From Tangfeifania diversioriginum (GTDB lineage: Bacteria; Bacteroidota; Bacteroidia; Bacteroidales; Prolixibacteraceae), in the NCBI RefSeq assembly GCF_900141875.1, contig NZ_FQZE01000006.1, forward strand, positions 62,001-126,000: DNA of 64,000 bases, in the 5' to 3' direction. Position 1 is the stretch's first letter. Every line of letters starts with the position of its first letter. The notes beneath the pieces were generated by a model. The model was not told the origin of the DNA and did no database searches. It worked only from the letters and a program-made list of their open reading frames with translations. A program made the position numbers and the translations under genes. Positions 42,127 to 51,165 of the stretch are shown here, piece by piece.

Positions 42127-44901
42127 ATGTTTCAAACCAAAAAACAAATGGCCTTTAAAACCGGTGTACTGATTATTTTCATGGCCTGTTTCAGTTCCGT
42201 TTTTGCACAAAACGAAGCCAATGTCTGGCTGCTGAATAACGGGCAACAGTTAAATTTTGATTCCGGAGAACCTGAACTGATTGAGTTCGAAGGTCAAACA
42301 AAATTTGCTTCTACCATTTGCGATGAAAACGGCAACCTGCTCCTTTATTCCGATGGCCGTAAAATCTGGAACAAAAACCACGAAGTAATCGTCAACGGTG
42401 ACGATCTTATCGATGAGGATTCCTGGATTCAAAGCTACCCTTATTTTCTCCCTTATCCCAATAAAGATGGATGGTATATAATTATTTACGAAGAGATGAT
42501 CTATTGGCTTCTCGGAGGAACATACGGTAACACATTGTATTACGGAACTATAAATACCAATGCCCAAAACGGAAAAGGTGAATTGGTAACTGAAAAAGTA
42601 TTTATCCACGACAATTACCACTCCGGACCAACCATTGCAGGGTATTGCAACAACAGTTACTACTGGCTGGCCATCGATAGGAATGAAAATGTTATTTCAG
42701 AAATCAACCGTGACCGGATTTATTTCTACAAGATAGATGAAAATGGTTTAAACGAGGAACCTGTTATTAACGGTGAGTTGGGAATTGGAAGTTCTGGCGG
42801 ATACAAGTTTTCACCCAACGGCGACAAATTATTTTTTTTAGTTGGTGGGGATATATATAGTGACGGTAATTATGTAACCGATTTTAACTTTAAAACTGGC
42901 GAACTGTACAATTTTCGTCGCTTAACTTCCATGTATAATTCCAGAAATGAGTTTTCACCCAACAGCCGTTTTTTTTACTTTTTTGATGATTCAGTTCTGT
43001 GCCAGATGGATGCCCGCTACACCAGCGCTGCAAACTTTATTAATTCCACTGACACAGTTTTAACACTTCCACCTCCGGCAGGACAGAGCAACAATGGCTG
43101 GGACCTCAGGCTGGCCTCCGATGGACGGATTTACTTTCGTTATGTCGATGTTAAAACTGGTGAGCACAAACTGGGCCGAATCCGTTTCCCTAATCGCAAA
43201 GGCAAGTTATGTATTCCTGAACTGGATGTGTTGACTTTTTCAATCCAAAACATTCGGTTTCCTAAATTTATGTCCGGCTTTTTTCGCGAAAAGTTGCCCG
43301 AACCGCTTGACGAAGTTTTTCCGGATGCCGGCCCCGACCAACAAGTGTGCCCGGGAGATATTATTTCTCTTGGTAAAGAAAATCAACCCGAAGCGTTTTA
43401 TACCTGGTTTCCCGAGAATTTTATCACTGAATACTTTTCTCCACAAACTGACCTGAAAGCCCCGCCACATTTTGACGAACCTGAAACCAACACATTTACT
43501 TTGCGGGCTACCGATGGAAACTGCTGGCTGAATTTTGATGAAGTGGAAATTACCCGGTATCCGAAAAACCGACCGCTGGAAATAGCCGGAAGCTGGTCAG
43601 TTTGTCCGTATGTGGAAAAGGTGAATTATTGGACCGGAAACAACTACTACGACTACGAACCGGTTTGGCTGGTGGAAGGCGGCGAAATTGTTTCGAGGCA
43701 GGGAACCGACAGCATAAAAATAAACTGGTGGGATACCAATCCCGATGCCTATGTGGCAGTGTACTCTGAAAATGAGTACGGCTGCATTTCCGATACTACT
43801 TATTTTCCGGTGCGGATTAATGTAGAGCTGCTCACCGAAAAGCCCAACGGCCCCGATGAATTGTGCATAGCCGATGCTAAAAACGTCACCTACCAAATTC
43901 ACAATACTAACGGTTCGGTATATGTCTGGACAGCCGAAGGCGGCGAAATTTTAAACGGGCAGGGAACCAACAAAGTAACCGTGAACTGGCTGCAGGAAGG
44001 AATCAACTCGCTTGTGGTGGAAGAAACCAGCACCACCATCGATACGGTTTGCTACGGCGAATCGGAACCACTGCAGGTGGAAATAATTAACGACAGTATC
44101 GACATTGCCTTGCTGAACGTTTCGTTTAACAACGACGACAACGTGGAGTTGGAGTATTATTCAGAAAAATTAGTAAACCACAAACACACCCTTTACATTC
44201 TTGCTGAAAACGAAGATACTGGCCGGGAGATGCAGGTGCATGTTTCTGCTGAATACGACGGCTCAACTTACTATTTCCCATCTTCAGCTGAGTTGGCTCC
44301 CGAAACCATCCGGCTAAAAGTAGAAAATTTATGTGGAGAGCTGTTTATTTCCAATCCGCAGCAAACCATTGTAGTAAGAGAACGAAATACCGCGGAAATC
44401 GACCGGGCACTGCTCGTGTGGAACAGCAACAAATACTGGGACAACAACCGGGTGGAATACGAAGTGTGGCACACTTCGGAGAGAGATGGCACCTGGGAAC
44501 GAATTGCCGGGGGGATTTCGGCCAACCAGTTCGACTATTTTAATGAAGGTTTTTCGCTGGAACATTATTTCAGAATTAAAGCAAACAACCTCGATAAAGG
44601 TGTTTCCTCATGGTCGAATACGCTGCGGGTAGTGTTTGAAAATACCATTGAAATCCCCGATGTGTTTACGCCCAACGACGATGGTTTCAACGATGTGTGG
44701 GATATTCAAAACATCCGTTTTCACGAGCCTGAACGGGTTACCGTTTATAATCGGCATGGACAAAAAATTTACGAGAGCCGCGGTAGTTACGTGCCGTGGG
44801 ATGGAACTTTTAAAGGCGAAATCAATCAGGGAACCTATTTCTACGAAATTGTTTTCGATGCGCAGAATATTGAATACGGACAAGTAACGATTTTGCAATG
44901 A
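42127..44901 (+). CDS. Secreted protein with gliding-motility-associated C-terminal domain (T9SS type B sorting)
   Basis: This 924-residue protein has a signal peptide ending near residue 27 (SVFAQ; an ATG at 42148 is an alternative start). The N-terminal half (about 30-400) has a seven-bladed-propeller-like character with repeated YSDGRKIWN and SPNGDKLFF motifs. Two or more Ig/PKD-like repeats follow (SICPYVEKVNYWTGN-type region, and paired GGEIVSRQGTDSIKINW and GGEILNGQGTNKVTVNW units). The last 90 residues (PDVFTPNDDGFNDVWDI; VTVYNRHGQKIYES; GTYFYEIVF) are the CHU_C-type sorting domain used by the type IX secretion system. It overlaps the PorP/SprF gene by 4 bp, the usual partnership for such exported proteins. 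Confidence 0.92.
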   Translation: MFQTKKQMAFKTGVLIIFMACFSSVFAQNEANVWLLNNGQQLNFDSGEPELIEFEGQTKFASTICDENGNLLLYSDGRKIWNKNHEVIVNGDDLIDEDSWIQSYPYFLPYPNKDGWYIIIYEEMIYWLLGGTYGNTLYYGTINTNAQNGKGELVTEKVFIHDNYHSGPTIAGYCNNSYYWLAIDRNENVISEINRDRIYFYKIDENGLNEEPVINGELGIGSSGGYKFSPNGDKLFFLVGGDIYSDGNYVTDFNFKTGELYNFRRLTSMYNSRNEFSPNSRFFYFFDDSVLCQMDARYTSAANFINSTDTVLTLPPPAGQSNNGWDLRLASDGRIYFRYVDVKTGEHKLGRIRFPNRKGKLCIPELDVLTFSIQNIRFPKFMSGFFREKLPEPLDEVFPDAGPDQQVCPGDIISLGKENQPEAFYTWFPENFITEYFSPQTDLKAPPHFDEPETNTFTLRATDGNCWLNFDEVEITRYPKNRPLEIAGSWSVCPYVEKVNYWTGNNYYDYEPVWLVEGGEIVSRQGTDSIKINWWDTNPDAYVAVYSENEYGCISDTTYFPVRINVELLTEKPNGPDELCIADAKNVTYQIHNTNGSVYVWTAEGGEILNGQGTNKVTVNWLQEGINSLVVEETSTTIDTVCYGESEPLQVEIINDSIDIALLNVSFNNDDNVELEYYSEKLVNHKHTLYILAENEDTGREMQVHVSAEYDGSTYYFPSSAELAPETIRLKVENLCGELFISNPQQTIVVRERNTAEIDRALLVWNSNKYWDNNRVEYEVWHTSERDGTWERIAGGISANQFDYFNEGFSLEHYFRIKANNLDKGVSSWSNTLRVVFENTIEIPDVFTPNDDGFNDVWDIQNIRFHEPERVTVYNRHGQKIYESRGSYVPWDGTFKGEINQGTYFYEIVFDAQNIEYGQVTILQ

Positions 44902-45803
44902 GGTGTTTTAGACATAGCATATTAATTTTTCTGTTGTTTTTATCTTTTCAGGCAAAAACGCAGGAATTCCCGTATCACTATTTTTCGCATACTGCGCCGG
45001 TTATCAGTAATCCGTCGTTGGCTGCCGCGCAAACTTCGCTGGATGTACAAGTGGGCGCATACAATTTATGGGCTGGCGGTTTTAAACCGGTCAGTGATTA
45101 TCTCATCAGTTTTTCCTGGTCACCCGATGCCATGAACCGCAGAGGATACGGACGGCAATCTACCCGCGTGGGACTGGGGGCCACGTTGCTGAACGAAAAA
45201 ATAGGGCCGTTTAACCAGTACATTTTGCATTTGATGTACGCTTATCACATTCCGCTCACACGCGAAATCCAGCTTTCGCTCGGTGTTTGCGGCATTATCG
45301 AAAATTTGAATATCGATGTCAATTCGCTGTCGCCGCTGCATCCGGATGATCCGCGTTTATTAACGGGAAACAACCGCTCATTTTTGTTCGATGGCGGTTT
45401 CGGCGCTTCCATTCTTAGCGACAACTGGGTGGTTGGATTGTCTCTTTTGAACCTGGCGCCCGGCACGTTCCGGTTTTCGGAAGAGCCGGCAGCCGAGTTT
45501 TCATCATTCCGAAAACTGTTTCTCAGCGGAAGTTATTTTTGGGGTTTAGGACAAAATTTTGGAATCCAACCCCACATTACATTGCGAAATTCAAATTTGA
45601 AATGGCTGAATTATGATGCATCACTAAAATTTGATTTGCAGTACTTTCATGTAGGTGCCGGCTACCGCAGCGAAAATTCCCTGTTCTTGTTTCTGAATGT
45701 ACCGCTCGAAGGGTTCACATTCAGCTACACTTCAGAAAATCCGCTAAACGCCAATCACATGATGGGAAACGGGCACACTTTTTCTGTGGGGTGGATGCTT
45801 TAA
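44898..45803 (+). CDS. PorP/SprF-family type IX secretion outer-membrane protein
   Basis: This 301-residue protein has a signal peptide and a beta-barrel pattern typical of PorP/SprF. Visible features are an N-terminal PVISNPSLAAAQTSLDVQVG stretch, a LGATLLNEKIGPFNQYILHLMYAYHIPL segment (short form LGATLLNEKIGP) and a C-terminal TFSVGWML strand. The ATG overlaps the stop of the T9SS type B cargo gene upstream (ATGA). SprF-like proteins are needed for secretion or surface anchoring of their neighbouring cargo, which fits this gene pair. Core T9SS genes are not in the window. Confidence 0.9.
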   Translation: MRCFRHSILIFLLFLSFQAKTQEFPYHYFSHTAPVISNPSLAAAQTSLDVQVGAYNLWAGGFKPVSDYLISFSWSPDAMNRRGYGRQSTRVGLGATLLNEKIGPFNQYILHLMYAYHIPLTREIQLSLGVCGIIENLNIDVNSLSPLHPDDPRLLTGNNRSFLFDGGFGASILSDNWVVGLSLLNLAPGTFRFSEEPAAEFSSFRKLFLSGSYFWGLGQNFGIQPHITLRNSNLKWLNYDASLKFDLQYFHVGAGYRSENSLFLFLNVPLEGFTFSYTSENPLNANHMMGNGHTFSVGWML

Positions 45804-45809
45804 AATGCT

Positions 45810-46556
45810 TCAAACATAAATCATCTTCCGTGTCATACCTCCGTCAACAGTAAAGTTTTGTCCGGTGATAAAACTGTTATCGGGTTTTAGCAGGAATAAG
45901 ACCATCTTAGCAATATCGTCGCCTTTACCAATTCTTCCGGCAGGATGCTGCTCGTGCCACTCTTTTTTCAGGTCGAGCTGATTCGCTTCCAATTTCTTTT
46001 TAACACCCGACACATCAATCCAGCCCGGACTGATGGAGTTCACCCTGATTTCGGGGCCCAGGCTCATGGCCAGCGCGTGCGTCAGTGCAAAAATTCCTCC
46101 TTTGCTTGCGGAGTAGGATTCCGTATCGGGCTCCGACTGAAATGCCCTGGTCGAGCACATATTGATGATACTTCCCCGCGCAATTTTTAAATGCGTTGCT
46201 GCGTATTTCGAACACAAAAAAGTTCCGGTGAGGTTGGTGCCAATCACGCTGTTCCATTCATCTAATGAGAGTTCTGAAATGGGTTTGCGAATCATAAATC
46301 CGGCATTGTTAATCAGTCCGAAAACAGAGCCGGTTTTGTCAACTGATTCAGCAACTGCTTTTTTTACATCTTTCTTATTTGAAACATCGCAGTGAATGGC
46401 CAGCAGATTTTCAGAAACCAACTCATCTTCCAGTTCATTCAAGGCTTCTTTATCTTTTTCAAAAACCGATACAAAATAACCTTCAGCTAATAAATATTCT
46501 GTAATAATTTTCCCAATTCCCTGTGCTCCGCCAGTAACAATAATATTTTTCTTCAT
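45810..46556 (-). CDS. Short-chain dehydrogenase/reductase (SDR)
   Basis: This 248-residue protein is a classical SDR. It has the cofactor motif TGGAQGIG (residues 8-15), an NNAG motif, an active-site Ser in INMCS, the YSASK catalytic motif, and a SPGWIDV segment followed by a flexible loop with WHEQHPAGRIG. The substrate is unknown; typical reactions are NAD(P)-dependent oxidation or reduction of a sugar, alcohol or acyl carrier intermediate. It lies 31 bp after an MFS transporter gene on the same strand and probably shares its palindrome-controlled promoter. It converges with the PorP/SprF gene, with 6 bp between stops. Confidence 0.92.
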   Translation of the reverse strand: MKKNIIVTGGAQGIGKIITEYLLAEGYFVSVFEKDKEALNELEDELVSENLLAIHCDVSNKKDVKKAVAESVDKTGSVFGLINNAGFMIRKPISELSLDEWNSVIGTNLTGTFLCSKYAATHLKIARGSIINMCSTRAFQSEPDTESYSASKGGIFALTHALAMSLGPEIRVNSISPGWIDVSGVKKKLEANQLDLKKEWHEQHPAGRIGKGDDIAKMVLFLLKPDNSFITGQNFTVDGGMTRKMIYV

Positions 46557-46587
46557 AACTTTTCTGGTAAAACAATTTTGTTTAAAG

Positions 46588-47733
46588 TTAGAGTTTTACC
46601 ATGAAAATAGAAATAAAAATCATGGCCACTGCCACCAGAGCACCACCCAAAAATGCTACTCCGGTTCCGCCAATGGCATAAAACACCCCGATGAACAGCG
46701 GTCCCAGTGTTTGTCCGAGGCGTAAAACCATGCCGTTAATCGACATAAAACCTGCGCGTTCGTTCAGCGGAGCAAAACCAACCAACAGGGTTTGGATTCC
46801 CGGAATAAGCATTCCATGGCCCATGCCAAAAGTAATGAGCGGAATGATGAGCAACCACCAGTTTCCGGAAAACGATAAAAGAATCATGGAAACAAAATAG
46901 AGAATAAAACTGATGGTAAGCTGCTTTTTGGGTTTCAGGTAGCGGTTAATTACTTTTAGTTGCGATGAGGTAATGGCAGTAACAACAGAAAATCCTGACA
47001 TGAAAAGCCCGATTTGAAAATCGGTGGCCCCCAGCCGTTCTACCATAAGTTGCGGGAAGTAGGAGAGGTAAGCCCCGTATAAGATGAAAAAAAGCAGCAC
47101 ATTAATTATAAAGAGTCCCCACACGGTTTTTTTATTGATATTTTTCCATGTGCGTTTCAGATAGCTGCCTATGGTTTGCGGTTCTTTAGGTTCCGGATTT
47201 TTCAGGTAGAAAATTATCAGTAATCCTGTAGGAATGGCCAACAACGGGAGCAGAAACGGAAACTGCCAGCCGGCCATGGCCAATGCTCCGCCCACAGCGG
47301 GATAGGCCGCAGTACCCACACTCAGCACACTGGCGTTGTATCCCATAATGGCGCTGCGTTTTTGGCCTGAAAATAAATCACCTATTAATGTAACATTTAA
47401 CGAGCCTAGCGCAGCCGACCCAATTCCCTGAAAGAAACGCAGCAACAGCAAAATTTCCCATTTATTGGTAAAAAAACAGGCCGCACCGGCAATGCCGAAA
47501 AGAAACAGCGAAGGCAGCAATATGGTTTTTCGGCCCCATCTGTCGGCCAGTAAACCAACCACAGGTGCCAGAAAAATCCCGGGGAATGTAAATACTGTAA
47601 TCAGCAAAGTAACCTGGCTGGCCGAAATATTGAAATGTTCCCTAATGGAGGGGAAGGCAGGCGTAATACTGGCGACCCCCATTACGGCCACAAGTGTAAT
47701 TAAATAAATTATTGCAATGTTTCTTTTTTCCAT
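46588..47733 (-). CDS. Major facilitator superfamily transporter
   Basis: This 381-residue protein has about 12 transmembrane segments and the MFS motif A variant GLLADRWGRKTILLPS between TM2 and TM3. A GSAALGSLNVTLIGDLF-type motif follows, as does an ERLGATDFQIG loop in the second half. The pattern fits drug/sugar efflux-type MFS (DHA1-like) proteins, but the substrate cannot be assigned. It is the first gene of a two-gene unit with an SDR enzyme. Its promoter carries an 18-bp perfect palindrome overlapping the -33 region, pointing to control by a dedicated dimeric regulator that is not encoded next to it. Confidence 0.9.
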   Translation of the reverse strand: MEKRNIAIIYLITLVAVMGVASITPAFPSIREHFNISASQVTLLITVFTFPGIFLAPVVGLLADRWGRKTILLPSLFLFGIAGAACFFTNKWEILLLLRFFQGIGSAALGSLNVTLIGDLFSGQKRSAIMGYNASVLSVGTAAYPAVGGALAMAGWQFPFLLPLLAIPTGLLIIFYLKNPEPKEPQTIGSYLKRTWKNINKKTVWGLFIINVLLFFILYGAYLSYFPQLMVERLGATDFQIGLFMSGFSVVTAITSSQLKVINRYLKPKKQLTISFILYFVSMILLSFSGNWWLLIIPLITFGMGHGMLIPGIQTLLVGFAPLNERAGFMSINGMVLRLGQTLGPLFIGVFYAIGGTGVAFLGGALVAVAMIFISIFMVKL

Positions 47734-47751
47734 GTTGTTGATTTAATCAGG

Positions 47752-47791
47752 CAAAAGTAGAATTTTCGACCCATGTTGAAATATTTCAACA
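47752..47791 (-). promoter_or_regulatory. Promoter of the MFS-SDR operon with palindromic operator
   Basis: On the minus strand TACTTTTG (47752-47759) matches the TAnnTTTG -7 box and TTTC (47778-47781) lies 18 nt upstream. A perfect 18-bp palindrome TGTTGAAATATTTCAACA (47774-47791) covers the -33 box, as expected for an operator. It lies in the 142-bp divergent region shared with the peptidase gene. Confidence 0.6.
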
Positions 47792-47875
47792 GTTTTTTGC
47801 ACGACCTGATCTTAATTCTTTTACATAAAGCAAGCTTTCACTATTTTAGGCGCTTAAATTGAAAAATAAAAAAAA

Positions 47876-50011
47876 ATGCGAAATCTGTTCCTGCTTTTTC
47901 TGGTGCTGGCCACATCACCTTTGTCGGCCCAAAACAAACAAATGTCTCTTGAAGATGCCATTTTAGGCCGTTATTCACACCTTCGGCCGGAGTCAATGAA
48001 TGGCCTGTCGTGGAAAACCGACGATGTGTTTTCTTTTATCGAAAATGATACGCTTTGGGCTGAAACGGCAAAAAATGGAAAGCGCTCGGCGGTCATTTCG
48101 CTCGGGGAGTTAAATGCTGAAATGAAACAAAAAAACAGTTCCGGTTTTAGTCGGTTCCCGGGGTATTCATGGATTGGCGGCAATATGCTGCTGGCCAGGC
48201 ACAGCGATAAGTTTATCGTTTTTAATACCGAAACCAAAAAGATTGCTTTTCAGATTGAATTGCCCGAAAAAGCTGAAAATGCAGAGTTTTGCCTTCAGGG
48301 GAAATTTGTAGCTTTTACCGTAGATGACGATTTGTTTGTCACTTTTGAGGAAGGGAAAACACTTCAAATTACTGAAGATGGCGGCAATGGAATTGTAAAC
48401 GGAAAAACGGTGCACCGCAACGAGTTTGGTATTTCCGATGGTATTTTTATTTCACCTAAAGGGAATTACATTGCCTTTTACCGGAAAGACGAAACCATGG
48501 TTTCCGACTACCCGATAGTTGATTTTATGGGACGTGTGGCTGAATATACACCGGCGAAATACCCCATGGCCGGAATGAGCAGCCACCATGTTACGGTTGG
48601 AATTTATAATATTGATTCAGGCGAAACAAAATTCCTGGATACCGGTGGCGATCCTGAGCATTTTCTTACCAACCTGGCATGGTCACCCGATGAAAAAAAT
48701 ATTTACCTGGCTGAGCTGAACCGCGGACAGGATCACATGCAAATGAATTGCTACAACGTTTTAACCGGGGAAAAAGAAAAAATACTTTTTGAAGAATCCA
48801 GAGATACGTATGTGGAGCCGTTACATCCCATTTGTTTTTCAGAAGTAAAACAAAATGAATTTTATTACCTGAGCCGCAATGACGGCTGGTTTCACATTTA
48901 CAAATACAACACCAACGGAGAACTCCTTCAGCAAATTACAAAAGGCGAGTGGGAAGTGACCGATATTCTTGGTTTCGACGAAAAGGAAAAGAATGTTTTC
49001 ATTCAGGCTACCAAAGAAGATCCATTGGAAAAGCATATTTATCGGGTGGAAGTGAAATCGGGTAAAATGGAAAAATTAACCGGTGCGGAAGGAATTCACA
49101 GCGGGACCCTGAGCCCCGAAGCCAGTTGGTTTATCGAACGTTTCAGTGCACCCGAAATTCCGTCGCAAACCATTCTTCTTTCATTAAAAGGAAAAGAAGT
49201 GCGGACACTCCACTCGGCCAACGACCCGCTTGAAGATTACCAACTGGGAGAAAATAAACTGGTTTCAATAAAAATTGACGATGGCAATACCAAACTGGCT
49301 GGTCGCCTGATTCTTCCTCCGGATTTCGATTCATCGAAAAAATACCCGGTAATTTTATATGTTTATGGCGGTCCGCACTCGCAGCTCGTTACCAAAAGCT
49401 GGCACAATAGCGCACGCTGGTGGCAGTATTACATGGCCTCGCAGGGCTACATTGCATTTACAATGGATAACCGGGGAACCCTAAATCGTGGAAGGGATTT
49501 TGAAACCGCCGTTCATCGCCAGTTGGGTATTTTGGAAACCGAAGATCAGATGCAGGGAATTGAGTACCTGAAATCGTTGCCTTATGTGGATGCTGAACGC
49601 ATTGGCGTGCACGGCTGGAGTTACGGTGGTTTTATGACGCTCAACCTGATGCTGCGCCAACCTGATGTTTTTAAAGTGGGCGTGGCCGGCGGACCTGTGG
49701 TTGACTGGAGCCTGTACGAAGTGATGTACGGCGAACGCTACATGGACCGCCCGGACGAAAACCCCGATGGTTATGAAGAATCAAACATGGTTAACCACGT
49801 GGCCAACCTGGAAGGAAAATTAATGCTTATTCACGGCGTGCAGGACGATGTGGTGGTGATGCAGCACAGTATGAAATTTTTGCGCGAGTGTGTGAAACAA
49901 AACAAGCAGGTTGATTTTTTTGTGTATCCCACTCATCCGCACAATGTGGGCGGTAAAGACCGGATTCATCTCATGCGAAAAGTAAGCGACTATTTCATCG
50001 ATAATTTATAG
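47876..50011 (+). CDS. S9-family dipeptidyl-peptidase IV-type peptidase
   Basis: This 711-residue exported peptidase has a signal peptide ending at about residue 21 (LSAQN). A DPP-IV N-terminal beta-propeller domain follows (about 80-430). The alpha/beta-hydrolase domain (about 450-711) has the catalytic serine in GWSYGGFM (Ser582), aspartate in GVQDDVV (Asp657) and histidine in PTHPHNV (probably His689). Such enzymes remove N-terminal Xaa-Pro or similar dipeptides in the periplasm for amino-acid scavenging. The DPP-IV/prolyl tripeptidyl subgroup is the best match; exact specificity is not decided. It is monocistronic, divergent from the MFS gene and convergent with the next gene (4 bp between stops). 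Confidence 0.92.
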   Translation: MRNLFLLFLVLATSPLSAQNKQMSLEDAILGRYSHLRPESMNGLSWKTDDVFSFIENDTLWAETAKNGKRSAVISLGELNAEMKQKNSSGFSRFPGYSWIGGNMLLARHSDKFIVFNTETKKIAFQIELPEKAENAEFCLQGKFVAFTVDDDLFVTFEEGKTLQITEDGGNGIVNGKTVHRNEFGISDGIFISPKGNYIAFYRKDETMVSDYPIVDFMGRVAEYTPAKYPMAGMSSHHVTVGIYNIDSGETKFLDTGGDPEHFLTNLAWSPDEKNIYLAELNRGQDHMQMNCYNVLTGEKEKILFEESRDTYVEPLHPICFSEVKQNEFYYLSRNDGWFHIYKYNTNGELLQQITKGEWEVTDILGFDEKEKNVFIQATKEDPLEKHIYRVEVKSGKMEKLTGAEGIHSGTLSPEASWFIERFSAPEIPSQTILLSLKGKEVRTLHSANDPLEDYQLGENKLVSIKIDDGNTKLAGRLILPPDFDSSKKYPVILYVYGGPHSQLVTKSWHNSARWWQYYMASQGYIAFTMDNRGTLNRGRDFETAVHRQLGILETEDQMQGIEYLKSLPYVDAERIGVHGWSYGGFMTLNLMLRQPDVFKVGVAGGPVVDWSLYEVMYGERYMDRPDENPDGYEESNMVNHVANLEGKLMLIHGVQDDVVVMQHSMKFLRECVKQNKQVDFFVYPTHPHNVGGKDRIHLMRKVSDYFIDNL

Positions 50012-50015
50012 GAGG

Positions 50016-50771
50016 CTACCTGCCCGGTTCGTTGAGCAGCGTGGTGTGCCATTTCATATATTTTAAAATAAAATAGAAAACAGTGGCAGCAACAGCAGCG
50101 TAAAACCAGAAATTAAATTCAAGGTTGAATTTAAACCGGCCGGTTTCAAGCAAAAATGAGATAAAATCGAAAATGAAGAAAAGGATAAAAATGGCTGCAA
50201 TGCCGTTTTTTTCCTTTTTGAGTATTTTTTTCCAACTAAACGGCAGCGAAGGTTTTTCGTACCTTTTTAAAGAAGGAATAAAAGCGGGTGTTTTATCTGC
50301 CCATTTTTCATAATCTTCACCAAATTTATTGTACAGAAACATTTCTTCTGAATACATGATTCTTTCATAATAAACCCAATACAGAAAAATGAAAGCCACC
50401 ACAAACCACACGTTGGCAGTTATCATTGCCAGGCCAAGCCAGATGAAAAAATTGCCCACATATAGCGGGTGCCTCACCGTGGAATAAATGCCGGTTTTGT
50501 TTATTTCATCGGCTATTTGTTTGAGGCTGTTTCTGCCCGATGTATTAACAGGTGTAAAACCTACTGTTAAGATACGTATGAGCTGGCCAAACAATGCTAT
50601 GGCAACGCAAATGATCATGTAATATGTTTCGGGAAAGTTAATGCCACTTTCAGCTGCTTGTAATGTTTTACTTATGAACACTGCCATCCCGGCTACAAGA
50701 AATAGTAGCGGAAAGTTGCTCCTGTACCTGAACAGAAAGTCGCCTTGTTTTTGTAATTCTTTTTTTAGCAA
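50016..50771 (-). CDS. Isoprenylcysteine carboxyl methyltransferase (ICMT)-family membrane protein
   Basis: This 251-residue protein has five or more transmembrane helices. The signature RHPLYVGNFFIWLGLA, preceded by GIYSTV, is that of ICMT/phospholipid N-methyltransferase-type membrane methyltransferases. A YYERIMYSEEMFLYNKFGEDYEKWADKTPAFIP-type segment follows, with EE and FGEDYEKW as the conserved core that binds S-adenosylmethionine in the family. In bacteria, relatives methylate lipids, including the lipid A 1-phosphate. The native substrate is unknown here. An extra pair of C-terminal helices is present. It is monocistronic. Confidence 0.82.
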   Translation of the reverse strand: MLKKELQKQGDFLFRYRSNFPLLFLVAGMAVFISKTLQAAESGINFPETYYMIICVAIALFGQLIRILTVGFTPVNTSGRNSLKQIADEINKTGIYSTVRHPLYVGNFFIWLGLAMITANVWFVVAFIFLYWVYYERIMYSEEMFLYNKFGEDYEKWADKTPAFIPSLKRYEKPSLPFSWKKILKKEKNGIAAIFILFFIFDFISFLLETGRFKFNLEFNFWFYAAVAATVFYFILKYMKWHTTLLNEPGR

Positions 50772-51165
50772 AACTGATTAGTTTTAAAATGATTTGTATC
50801 TTCTCAAAATTATCTTACAATAATAATCATTTTCTATACTTATGATGCAATAAATGATTGTGTTACTTATTTTTTTTTTCGCTGTAATCTTTGGTATAGG
50901 GAATTTGCATTTTATTTATTCAATGGTTTTCTGTTTTGGCGGAATTAATATTTTTGTATGGCCAGTAAAATTTGAAAAGTTTGATTATTCATAACCAATA
51001 TATTTTTATCTGCATATTTACGTTTCTGTTATCAGATGCGGATGCAAAATCTGTTACAACAAAAATCATGATAAGTACGAAGTATTTCAACTCGTTGGTT
51101 CACAGAGAATTTTGTGGTATTCTAAATAGCAATCGCTGGCATCGACAGAAACGATACATTATTCA
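50772..51165. other. Intergenic AT-rich region without a credible gene
   Basis: This 394-bp divergent region is AT-rich. A TATTTTTG box at about 50949-50956 (plus strand) matches TAnnTTTG but lies 210 bp before the next gene. A 65-codon frame starting at a TTG (50972) is present but lacks protein-like features and support. I see no repeat or RNA gene. Confidence 0.5.
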
